Part shown: piece after piece, positions 1 through 12,900 of the stretch
Layout: each line of letters opens with the position of its first letter
How positions within the stretch are numbered: position 1 is the first letter of the stretch
Assembly: GCF_964355755.1 (NCBI RefSeq)
Contig: NC_092680.1
Span: forward strand, 2,023,001-2,087,000
From: Antedon mediterranea
Lineage: Eukaryota; Echinodermata; Crinoidea; Comatulida; Antedonidae
Reading direction: 5' to 3'
Length of the DNA: 64,000 nt
Notes under the pieces: generated by a model
Told to the model about the DNA's origin: nothing
Database searches by the model: none
Seen by the model: the letters and a program-made list of their open reading frames with translations, nothing else
Program-made: the position numbers and the translations under genes

Positions 1-58
1 TTCTATCAATTGTTGTTGTTGTTGTACATTAACAGAGTTGTTCTCTATATTTATACAG

Positions 59-3000
59 ATATACTTATGGACAACCTGTTTTTGGGAATATTCGAGCAGA
101 TGTTACTGTGAAAGATGAAAACAGTCGTTACTATGCAAAACGTAGACAGTTTAAAACATTAAGTGAGGTAAGGTTTTCACTGTCTCGCTTGACTTACTAT
201 GGCATTTTCTGCCAAAAATACAAACAAAGTGTAGGCCAAGAAAGTTTGACATGAATTTCCATATGGAATAAGGCTCTGTCTACAGAATGAAACTAGTTTG
301 ACCAAAAATGTATGATGTGCCCAAATATGGTAGTGATATGCCCAAATATGGTAGTGATATGACATCATCATGTTCATATATGGACACATCACATTTTGTT
401 GGCACATAAAGTTTAATAGTGTAGACAGAGCTTAATAACATCTCAATCCGGTTACCTTTATTGAAGTCGTTAATCAGTAATATCAGTTTTTTTTTTTAGG
501 AATCTGATTCAAATGGCTGTGCAGTATTTCTGATCAATGCTGAACTATTTAATCTACCATCAAAGGATCATAGTTTTTACGATGCAAAAATTCATGTTGT
601 TGGATACGTTATGGAACAAGGAACAGGTAATAATAAAGGCCATGAAACGAATTAGTATTTTTAAAATGTTTATACAACTTTATATCATGATTTTCTTTAT
701 AATATTTTTTTTCAAAGTGTCTTACGACAACAGAAAATTATTTGTTCTCTATAAGATCCCTGCAATATTGTATTATAACAATGTAAATATATATTGTTGA
801 ATACATTTTTAATAATTAAATGAATGAATAGACTTCTAAATGTATGAATGGATTAAATCCGCTAATGCAATTCTTTTAATATCTAAATATTTTTTTTTTT
901 AGGTATTGAATTAAGCGCCACAGATTTTACTGGGATTGTAACAATGACTCCATTTCAATTAAAAATTAATGCTCTGGACTCTTTCAAGCCAGGGTTGCCA
1001 TTTTTTGGAAAAGTAAGCAAACCTTTAGTTCCTTGCACATTTACATGGTCATGTCACAAGGTCGTAGTCGATTTTTACTTGTCGACAGATATGTGAACAT
1101 TTAGATTAAGTCGACATGGTTGCCGTGAAAATCTAAAAGTCCCTACTGATTCTCTAAAGACCGAAAGATGACAGGAACGATTTCATTTCAATCACATGCT
1201 TCATTGCTTAGCGGTTTGAGATTGACTGCAAAATTAGACCTGTATTTACTGTTTTGTTAAATATTTTGTTAGAGCAAGAAATGCTGTTTTATCAACAGAT
1301 CATTGTGTTAACATTTGGTCTTGGTAAGAATGTTGTAATTGTACTCAATTTACCATTTCTTCTATAGATTTTTGTGACAAGGCCTGATGGTGAAATTTCT
1401 CCAAACACTGAGGTTTTGGTGACTGCTCGTGCCGACTCTCAGAACATCTTTAATGAAAATATGACATCGGACAGCAATGGATTAATTGAATTCAGTCTGT
1501 CAGACATCTCCATTAGAACTTCAACTATAAACATTTATGTAAGCCTAATTTATTATTTTGAATTACTAGCCAAACTTGATCAAATGACAAACTTACTAAA
1601 ACTCTGTCTACACTATCAAATTGTATGCGACAAATAAATTTGATGTGCCCATATATGGACACGATGATGTCATATAACTGCCATATTTATAGCACTACCT
1701 TTTTTGGTCAAACTAGTTTGATAGTGTAGACATGGCTTAAGAAACACCAATGTTCTTTTGAACATTATAAAATGCCTAATAAATGCAATTGTAAATGTGT
1801 TGTTTTCAGGCACAAATTCTTGGCTACAGCCCAGAAGAAGCCTGCTATGGTTGGTCTAATTGTGACTATACTGTTACGGATCCAAAGACAAGTCTCTATG
1901 CTATAGCTTCATTTTCTCCAAGTGGTAGTTTTGTGCAGTTACAGCCAATACTGAAATCCATAAATGCAGGAGATAGCCAAGAACTAACAATTAGGTATAC
2001 CTGGGACGAGGCAAAGGACGGCAATCCAGAGGATGTTCATTTTCGATTCTTAGTAAGTTTTAGTTGTCTGTATTATAATTAGCCAAATCCGTTGTACTCC
2101 ATCTCCTAACCACCATTCATGCTAAGATACTAAACTATCCACTATGTTGATATCCTTCTTCCAAAGAGTAGCATTAAAATTGATAAATCCAAAGGCAAAT
2201 TACTGAAAAACTAACAGTGCTGTGGGTATCAGTGGCTAGATAGCAATAGAGATACAACATAAAATAAGCACAAATACATACTGTATGTATCTTGTATGGC
2301 AGCTTAAATGCACACTTATCAAACTTAGCAGAGAACCATAATTTGGTCAATTTGACATTACTTAAGACAAATAATTGGCGATGGTTTTATTATATAAATC
2401 ATGGATCGAAAAATGCCTTTTTAATACTTCACAGTTTATGTCCCGAGGAAACATTCTTGGAACGGAACTCACTGAGGTTTTGGAAAGTGCTTCCCTTCCG
2501 ACAGTTGATAGCCAACCAGCTCCACCAGATGAGACACAAGAGGCGGTTGAAGAAATTGAAGCTGAACTTCAGGATGAAGATTTCGAAGTAGTCTTAGAGG
2601 TTGAGGAAATTGATGAGCCTTTTGGTAATTTAATTTTTTTTTATCATTATTTTTAAATTCTCTAAACAAAACCATGTTTAATTCTGAATTTCTCATTTAT
2701 TATCAGTCCATATAGTAATTCTCTCAATTTTTGCAAACAGCTTTATTATATTTATTCTGAAGAAAGCCATTTTGTAATTCATTATTTTATCTTTTGATTA
2801 ATAGAAATATCGTAAACCAGACCTTTTGTTTAATTCAGGACAAAAATATCAGTTGATTCGTAAACTTTCAGTAATTTTTTTTTCTCGTCAGATTCCAACT
2901 ATTCTTCAAGCTATCCATTTTACCCTGCAATCCCAACTATCCCGATTGCTGAACCAGGCAAGATGTTTGTAGTTCGCAAACAATTTGAAGTGACACAGGA

Positions 3001-3736
3001 GATGGCGCCAATCACACGTATTCTGATCTACTACATCCGATTGGACGGCGAGGTCGTAGCAGACAGTATTGAGGTCAATGTGGATAATCAATTTGAGAAT
3101 AAGGTACTTTTTTCAATCTTTTCAATTATTTAAAATATAATATTAAGTTAAGCAGTGGTTTTGTAATCAATGGTTGTGGGTTATGCATGTCACTTTGGTG
3201 ACTGGTTCACTGGCATGACAAAAAAAGTGGGATGTGACCAAATATGGTAGTGATATGCTTAAATATGGTAGTGGTATGCTTAAATATGGTAGTGATGTGA
3301 CATCATCATGTCCATATGGGCACATCACATTTTTTGTCACAAAGTTGGATAGTGTAGACAAGGCTTCAGATGATAAAGACATCAGGAAAGTCACTAAAGC
3401 ATGCAGAATATGCAGTTGGCTTTTTTTTTTTTATTGGATATGAGATTATTATTATATTATATAATAACATTTATTTTGTTTACATTTACTTATCTAATTC
3501 ATGTAGATATTTATATCAAATGTAAGCATTTAATATATAGAATTTATATATTTTGTAAAATAATACATTTTTAAATTTCGATTCAGGTTGATATCAGTTT
3601 TACTGAAGGCCAGAAGAAACCGGGAGAAGCAACAAAGTTAAAGATTGTATCAGCGGCTGACTCGCTGTGCGCTATCGGAGTTGTTGATAAAAGTGTCCAT
3701 TTATTGCGTTCAAATAACCAATTGACTCCACAGAAG
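59..3736 (+). CDS. MG-domain exons of the thioester protein
   Basis: Exons 59-167, 500-626, 903-1012, 1368-1538, 1810-2052, 2435-2624, 2892-3103 and 3587-3736. They read as A2M macroglobulin (MG3-MG6) domains. Recognisable pieces are [14 protein letters not shown] (MG3 start), [10 protein letters not shown] at the end of exon 903-1012, a CYGW segment at 1840-1851, [13 protein letters not shown], then [21 protein letters not shown] and [14 protein letters not shown]. Each boundary has AG before and GT after, and the frame passes through all eight exons. Exon 2435-2624 carries a strongly acidic insertion (about 35 residues rich in Glu/Asp) with no counterpart in human A2M. Introns contain TIR-A copies, a SINE and a fragment of the hammerhead-like repeat. 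Confidence 0.85.
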
Positions 3737-6700
3737 GTAAATATTTTTAATTAATAAAGTTTTAATTTGAATTAGGAGTTTACTACAAAAGTAATTTTTT
3801 GGATCAAACACACTCCCATAATAAGGCAGCTAGTAATCAGCACAAAGTTGTGTCTTGATCTAACTGGTACCCATTTTATACACCTGGGTGGAAACAGGCA
3901 AATGTAAGTAAAGTGTCTTGCCTAAGGATACAAGCAATGCGGCGACAGTTGGATTCGAAACCACGATCTCACGAACAGTAATCCAACGTCCAACACACTG
4001 CATCACATGCAAAACAGGATCACCGTTAACATTTTTGTTTTGTATTCATAACAGGTATTTTCTACATTGGATGACTACCAGTTGTCATCTGATGGTGGCT
4101 ACATCGAGCGAAGCAAACACTGTCCTGAGCGTCCTTTCTGGTACAGAAAGAAGCGTTCTATAGTTCAGTATCCATCGTATCAAACGTTTGAAGATTCATC
4201 TACGGCCTTTGAGGTGCGTTACAAATAGCAAGAGGTTAAAAACAGACGAGGCAAAGATGCTTCAAATATCATTATTAATATAAAATATGACGATCTGTGC
4301 TGAGGAATTAGGTTGGGTTGTGAAAATTGATAATATCGTCTGCCTCATGCTGGCTACAGCCCTGAATAGTGTATTTACAAAATTCATAACATACAAATAT
4401 ACTTAAGGAATATTAAAAGGTTACAGAGTTAAATGTTGATAATAACGTCTATTTGATGACTGAGGAAAATTAAGCTCTGTCTACACTATCAAACTAGTTT
4501 GACAAAAAAAGTGTGATGTGTCCAAATATGGTATTGATATGCTTAAATATGGTAGTGATATGACATCATTGTGTCCATATATGGGCACAACATTGATAGT
4601 GTAGACAGCTTTTTACATAGAAGTTGATAGAGATTATGACTACTGTTTACCACTATCTGTTATTCCATAAAAGTTACACACATTTTTTATTTAAATACTA
4701 GAACATGGGTTTGGTTTTCATGACAAACATTGATGTGGAAACACGACCATGCCCAAGACATTATCCCGTTCCTATTGGTAAGTTATGTTTTGTTATGTCA
4801 ATTATGGCAATTTTGAGTTGAAGCGGTGCGCTTATGTCAAAATCTAACCAAGTACAACTGGACACACCAGATAGCAACGTGATTCAAAGTTTTCAGTTGT
4901 GTTTTAAATTTCTTTCAGTTACGGAAAAAAACTCTTTAAAAAAAAGCTAAATTTGATTCGTACTGATATATAAGATTTGTTTTTTTAGCCTACTCAATAG
5001 CTAATGTAGAACCTGATATAAGAGTGGATACAATTCCTGGTGCTGCTTCTGTGAGAACGTACTTCCCTGAAACGTGGCTTTGGAATTTACAAAGAGTAAG
5101 GTAAGTACAGGCACATTCATCCACTCATGATGTTTGTGTACGTCGTGAGGTAGTTTCCCGATTAATCGTACGATCAAAACGGTACTGGGTATGATCAACT
5201 AGCGTTCATGTTCCCACTTAATCATTCATTCATAGAAGTACTGATGAAGATATCAAACTGTGGTGACAATCAAATGGACCCGAGACCTGGCTGTCTTCAA
5301 CTTTTAGATAATTGAAAGTTTTGAAAAATTGTGTTAGGGTAGAAATGTATGTAGACAGCCTTCATACATGCTCAGCCGGCCATGACTGCTCTCTAAGTTC
5401 AATACCTTGATTTATCAGGACATCTAAAGGCCAACTCAGACAGTGTCGTACGACAAGGCCCGACGAAAAAAATTAAACCTGCTTAAAGTTCTCCCGACGA
5501 CCTAAAAACGGCCAACCCTATTTCAAGATTCGTCTTGTCAGGATTCAATTCAAAGAGCACAGACGAGCCTCATCGTACGACGCTGTCTGAGTTGGTCTTA
5601 AGCAAACCCAGTCCTATTTTTTGTCATCAATTTTAATGGGGCAAACTTGAGTGGGTTATGATTCTTAAGCTAATTGTTTTATATATTTTGCAAAATAATG
5701 TTTTGGTCTCATTTAAAAGTGGAAGTGGAGAATTAGAGATGAACGTTACAGTGCCGGATACAATCACAGAATGGGTAGGGAGTGGATTCTGTACATCGGT
5801 TACTAAAGGCGTTGGAGTTTCGACCACAACAAAACTGACAGCATTCCAACCATTTTTCGTGTCGTACACATTGCCTTACTCGGTGGTTCGTGGAGAGAAA
5901 GTAGCTGTCAAGACGACCATCTTTAATTACCTTGATTCCTGTTTAGCGGTAATTGTCAATTTATAATCATTAAATTTATGTTTACTTTTTTAAAGCCCTG
6001 TCTAAACAATCAAACTAGTTTGACAGAAAAAGTGTGATGGACCCAAATATGGTAGTGATATGCCCAAATATGGTAGTGATACGACATCATGTCCCTATAT
6101 GATCATATCACATTTTTTTTTCACATAAAATTTAATAGTGTAGACAGAGCTTAATGTATGGGTATTATATATACCCAAACTTAATATAAGCTCTTTAGAA
6201 GTCAAATATATAAAATCAATCAGTTTCCATTGTTAGCCCAACACTATATGCTTTAAAAAACTTCATTTCTAACATGTATATTTCCATTCATCAGATTAAA
6301 TTGAAATTTAAAAAGACTGAAGATTTTGAGCTGTTATCAAAATCAACCGAGTTTGTTTGCGTATGTGGAGGTCAGTCAACTACCATCGAGTTCAGCATCG
6401 TGCCTAGGACTCTAGGAAAAATTCCTCTCACAAGTAAGTTTATCCATTTTTAAAAGTAAAGTACTAAAGTGGTATGAATCTCTGTCTACACTATCAAACT
6501 AGTTTGACAAAAAGTGTGATGTGCCGAAATATGGTAGTTATATGCCCACATATGGTAGTGATATGACATCATCATGTCCATATTTGGGCACATCACATTT
6601 TTTTGTCCCAGTATGTTTGATAGTGTAGACAGAGCTTAAAAATAACCGGGAGCTTCAATTTGCGACAAGTTTAGTAGACCTAGGAACTGAGTGATAAAAG

Positions 6701-6917
6701 ACACCTCAATGTCCTCATATGAGCACAACATGACATACTGTAACTATCAAGGTTGTTACAAATCAAAACCTCTCTAATAGTTAAATAATGTCTATTCAAT
6801 TGTAAAATTGTGTTAAATATATATTATTTCTGAATACATTGTTGCAGAGAAAAATAAATGATTAATGAAATAACAAAAAATAGGATGAGAAATTTTGAAA
6901 ACGATAAGAATTGGAAA

Positions 6918-6949
<32 letters not shown>

Positions 6950-9900
6950 TCAATAGTGTATGCTGACACGGTTAGTAGTAACTCTGGAAATACCATTTGT
7001 CCGTCTGACAAAGTCATGAGTGATCTCCTTTCTGTAGGTGATGCCATAAGAAAGGAACTTTTAGTAGAGGTAACTATAATATATTTTTACATTTTAGAAA
7101 CACGTTTTGCAATTATCAAACTCAAGTTTGTTTTAATTTTATTATGCTGTCGAAAGTTCGGCAACATTATTCATGACATCACCTTTAACACTTCTGTGTC
7201 AATCAAGGACTTATGAAAGTTGGAAAGCTCTCAAAAAAATCGGTAAACTACTTAAATATATATTTTTGGATTTAAAATTTGTATTAATTTTTTTTCATTT
7301 TCATTTTGTTATCAATGTGGTATGAACTAGCCATTAATAGCTAATTTAATTAAGTTAATTAAGTTTATATGAGCGGAACTTGTAGTGTCAATTATTTTGT
7401 TCTTTTCAAAGGCTGAGGGTATCAAGAAGGAGATTGCATTCACCCAACTACTAAATGTTGATGGTAAGTAAATAGTTTCTATAATTAAAGTATTGTTCCC
7501 CAAAAACATGAAAAATGAAGATTAATAAAATAAGACTTTAAATAGGTCATTTTGCAGTTTTAATAAACTTATTCACATCTCTAGATAAAAAAATCAAAAT
7601 TAAATATAACCAAAAAACATTGTCTGACAATTGTCTGACAATTTAGGTATATTTTGCTTTAAATTACATTTTTTTCAGTTTCGGTCAAAGTGAATAACTA
7701 TTATGTGACATTAAAATGGCATATTCAACAAAAAAATTGTAAATTGAAGATTTTTTATGGGTACAATATATCTTTTAAATCTGTATTTTAGTTAATTTCA
7801 AATCTAAATTTGTTTCTACAGAAACAATGGGAGATTCTTTCAGTACAACGCTACAAGCAAGTCTACCTGAGAATTTCATTGAGGGATCAGAATCAGGCTA
7901 CATAACATTGATTGGTACGTACCCATTGTGTATCTTCTGAAAAATATAATTAAACGTTTTAAAGTGTTTCACAAAAGTGGAAAACCATTTATAAAATTAT
8001 TTTAAAGAGCAACTTGAATTGATACCGATATTTAAATCTGTGTAGTGTTTTTTTTTCTTGAACCTTTTCTACACTATCAAACTTTATGTAACAAAAAAAA
8101 ATGTAATGTGCCCATTTATGGACATGATGATGTCATATTGCTACCATATTTGGCCACATCAAACTAGTTTTATAGTGTAAATAGAGCTTTAGGATAGGAT
8201 TGAATGACCAATGTCTTTGTTTATACACATTGCAGGTGATATGATGGGAAAGACTCTCAACAACCTAGACAACCTTCTTCAAATGCCAACTGGTTGTGGT
8301 GAACAAAATATGCTTGGCTTTGTCCCTAACATCTACGTGCTGCAGTACCTCACCAAGACCGATCAAGTTGATCCAAACGTTGAGCAAAAAGCTTTAGCCT
8401 ACATGAAAATCGGCTATCAACGCGAGCTGAATTACAGACGAAATGACAACTCCTACAGCGCATTTGGTAATAGCGATGCTCAAGGAAGCACTTGGCTGAC
8501 TGCGTTTGTTGTGAAGTCGTTTGCGCAGGCCAGCAAATATATCTTTATCGATGAGAATGATTTGCACGTCAGTATTGACTGGTTAAAAAGTATGCAGATG
8601 GAATCTGGCTGTTTTAGATCTGTTGGTAAAGTTTTACATTCCAGCATGCAGGTTGGTATTTGTTTTCTTTTAAAGCTCTGTCTCCACTATCAAACTTTAT
8701 GTGACAAAAACATGTGATATGCCCATATATGGACATTATGATGGCATATCACTATCATATGTGGGCATATCAATACCATATTTGGGATTTGAGATTTAAT
8801 AAAATTCATCTTAACTAATGACAATATTGATGATGACACATTTTTAGTATTCAGATTTCTATCAGTGTTCTTTATCAGTACATAGTTATTTTCCAAAATA
8901 GATTTTTTAATAATTTGAGTTAAATAATTGTCTTTTATATTTTGCATAGGGTGGTGTTGATAATGCTCAGACATTGACTGCATACATAATGATTGCAATG
9001 ATGGAATCAGGAATTCCTAAAGAGGTATGTATTAACATTTTATCAATATTCATTTGTTTTCATTTTTATTGCTTAAAGATAAATTTCATTTTTTTTTCAT
9101 AAATGTTTCTTATTTTCAACCACCAAAAAAATTGGCCGTGCAATTTAAATAGGTAAATATGTCTACCAATCCGTAGATAAATTGAACCTTTAATATTTGC
9201 CATGTTGGACACTGTTATCCCCAGTTTTCAATAAAGAATAATAAATAAAAATAATAATCTCTTCCACTAAACAAAAATCATGCGGCTGATTTCGTTGCAT
9301 ATATTGCTGACTGAACCCAGTTTAATTATCTTCCATATTGCCTTACAGGACACTATCATACAGAATGCTATTGGATGTGTAAGTTCTGATATTGAAAGTC
9401 TACAAGATCCGTACAACGTGGCATTGATGGCGTACGCCCTCACACTAGCGGACGCACCCAAGAAAGACACTATCATTCAACTACTCAATTCATTGGCTAT
9501 TGATGAAGGTATTGTAGGTTTGCTCTTAAGCTCTGTCCACACTATCAAACTATCAAAAAAAGTGTGATGTGCCCAAATATGGTAGTGATATGCTTAAATA
9601 TGGTAATGATATGACATCATTATGTCCATATATGGTCACATCACATTTTTTGTCACATAAAGTTGGATAGTGTAAATAGAGATTATAATCAGCATTTGAT
9701 TGTAAACCGTACTTGGAGTTGGAGCTAAATAACAAAGCAAAGTGTATTCAGTGTTAAATAATCCACAATTCCAAATATCTTTTACCCATATTTAGGTGGT
9801 GTGAAGCACTGGGAAGCTATTGCTGAGGAGGATACATCACACTACTACTACATTTCAGGAGATCAGGTAGCCAAGTCACGTGACGTAGAAGCAACAGCAT

Positions 9901-12900
9901 ATGGTCTTCTAGCTCTACTATCGTCCACTGACGTCCGAAATGACCAAATTACTCTAGGCCTGCCAGTTGTCCAGTGGATTACCAGGCAGACCAACCCACA
10001 AGGAGGATACATCTCTACACAGGTACATAAATAGGCTTTCACAAAACAAGATCTTCTGTTACAGAAACTCACAAAGCTGTAGAATTTGCTAGTCCACATG
10101 TCGTTTTACTATTAAACTAAACAACTAACATTGCAACACACTATATAGCATCATAAAAAAATTAATAAATAAAAAAAAAATGTAAAAAAAAACCAAAAAA
10201 AATATATAGTTCTATTTAAATAAATCCATCCACTAAGGAATATATAGGTTAGCTAACCCATTGTATTTTGGGCTATATTCAGGTTGGAAATTATTATCAA
10301 ATTATTATTTTTGATTCATTAATTCATCACACAATAGGAAATTGCATTGCTTAATACAAATTAGGTTAAAATGTCAAAAAATATGAAATACTTCAACCCT
10401 GTAAGAGTACGATTGTGCAATATCTTTATTTTAATTGTTGTTGACAAACTAATTAATATTCATATTTTTAATACAACATCCAAATATTTGTTAATAACTA
10501 ATAATTAATGAATTCTCTTTATCTAGGACACTGTAATGGCCCTTCAAGCCATCGCCTCGTTTGCTGGTGTCAGTTACAGTAGATTTTCTGATCTCTACCT
10601 GGATGTTCAAGTACAAGGCGTACGCCGACCAACAAGGTTCTTTGTCACCTCTGATAATCGTCTTGTCATCCAAAAGTTAGACTTTCCACTCTTGAATCCA
10701 GACACTGCAATATCTCTCACCGCTGGAGGAGTTGGTAGTGCTTTAGTTCAGGTTAGTGGATGTATTTAGTAAAGAATCCACTGTTTCGACATCTGTACAA
10801 CTTATGTGGAGGGCGCTATCATTTACCGGGATGAAGCGCTAACATATATTACCCTGCCCTTATTGTACATAAGAAATTAACAAAGCTAAACCTCTGTCTA
10901 CACTATCAAACTAGTTTGACAAAAAAAGTGTGATGTTCCCAAATATAGTAATGATTGAGTATGCCTAAATATAGTAGTGATATGACATCATCATGTCCAT
11001 ATATGGGCACATCACATTTTCTTGTCACATAAAGTTTGATAGTGTAGACAGGGCATTAGGATAAAAGCACAGCTTTGAACCCCATACCTCTCGCATACTA
11101 GTCTAATTCCTTCCCATTATGCCATATCATTCTCTACTGTACTTGTAGATGGTTGTGAAATACAATGTACCAACTGCATTTGTGCGTCCATCTTTTGACG
11201 TCTCGGTAGATGTTGACCAAGAAGAAGAACAAGAAGTCCATAGAGGATGTGGTACACAGGTCATGGATATCTGCACAACGTATGTCTACACACTAATATC
11301 ACAATTCTAGGATAGTTCCGATTGCCAATACAGGGTCACTGCCTATATACTTATTTCATAGCAAAACTGGAGTTTACACATACTGTGGTGTCATCATCAG
11401 CGTTTTGTATGGTGTGCACTCCATAGTCTGGAAAACTCCGGAGTTTGTTAGTTGATATGAAAGGGCTTAGAAAGTATGGGTTTCCCATCCTGTAATTGGT
11501 TAGTTGTGTATTTCATGTCAAATTATGTAAAATTAAAAATTATGTCATGACAAAATTCAAATGTAGAGCTTCTGTAGCAGTTTTCCCACAAACATTACAT
11601 TTAATATAGATGCAACATTTCAGTAGCACACCCACCATTCTTGGCTATGATTTTATCTATTCCCTGATTACCACAACCCTTTCACATGTATGCAAAACAA
11701 AATAATGTAATGTAAGCTCTGTCTACTAGTTTGACAAAAAATGTGTCCAAGTTTGGTAGGGATATACCCACATGGTAGTGATATTGCATCATCATGTCCA
11801 TTTATTGGCACATCACATTTTTTGTCACATAAAGTTTGATAGTGTAGAGAGAGCTTTATTCAATGCCTTATCAATTATTTTCTTCCAACAATTGTCATTA
11901 TTCTAGGTACAATGGCACAGCCTCAGCTACCAATATGGCTGTTGTAGAAATCCACATGTCTTCTGGGTACTATCCAGATAAAACATCTCTAAAATCTCTG
12001 GTCAAGTTCAATCCATATGGAATTAAGCGATATGATATTGACGGCAAAGTTGTATCTATCTATTTTGACCAGGTAAATAGTCTGCGGTTGTCACATATTG
12101 CTTTGTATTTCTTTTTTATTGTATTTATAAGTTTCATATGGACAGTTTGTTTGAAAAAAAGTTGAATTGTTGAATTATATTCAAACCTGTATTTCGTAGG
12201 ATATATATATAAATGCAAAGGCAAATAACTGAAAAAATGACAATGCTGTGGGTATCAGTGGCTGGATCTCAATAGAGATACAAAAAAAAAGCGAAAAGCT
12301 AAATCAAAACGATAAAGTAAAACAGCCAGAAAAGTTAGCAGAGCTTTCAGGCAACACTAGCCCTTCATCAGTACAAGTGATGGAATATATATATATATAT
12401 ACTTGATAAACTTTACTAAGTTGTTTTGTTGTTAAGAGATGTTAGTGGCTATACCAGGAATTTTGATTTTTTATGAAGATACTGATTTCTGACACAGATC
12501 TTGATACTATAGAGGTGTTATGTGTATAGAATGTCATGTATAAATGTAAAAATAGTATATAATATTCTCTTTTTACAGTTTTCTAAAGATGTTGAAGTTT
12601 GTTTTAAGATTACAATTGAGCAACATGAACTAGTGGAGGATCTCAAACCAGGAAATGTTTTTGTGTATGATTACTATGATACAGGTTATTTCACTCGCAT
12701 TATTTTATATTTACATAAATACAAATTTTTAAAAAATTAACAAAATTGAACAAACCCCTCTATACTAATATTTGACCCCTGATTTAAATATATTTTTGTG
12801 TTTTAATGATAGTACAACAAGGTCGTGAATTCTTTGAAATTGATTGTGATGAGGAGATTATAGAAACTAAAGTATTAGATTTAGAAATTGGAAAACTTAT

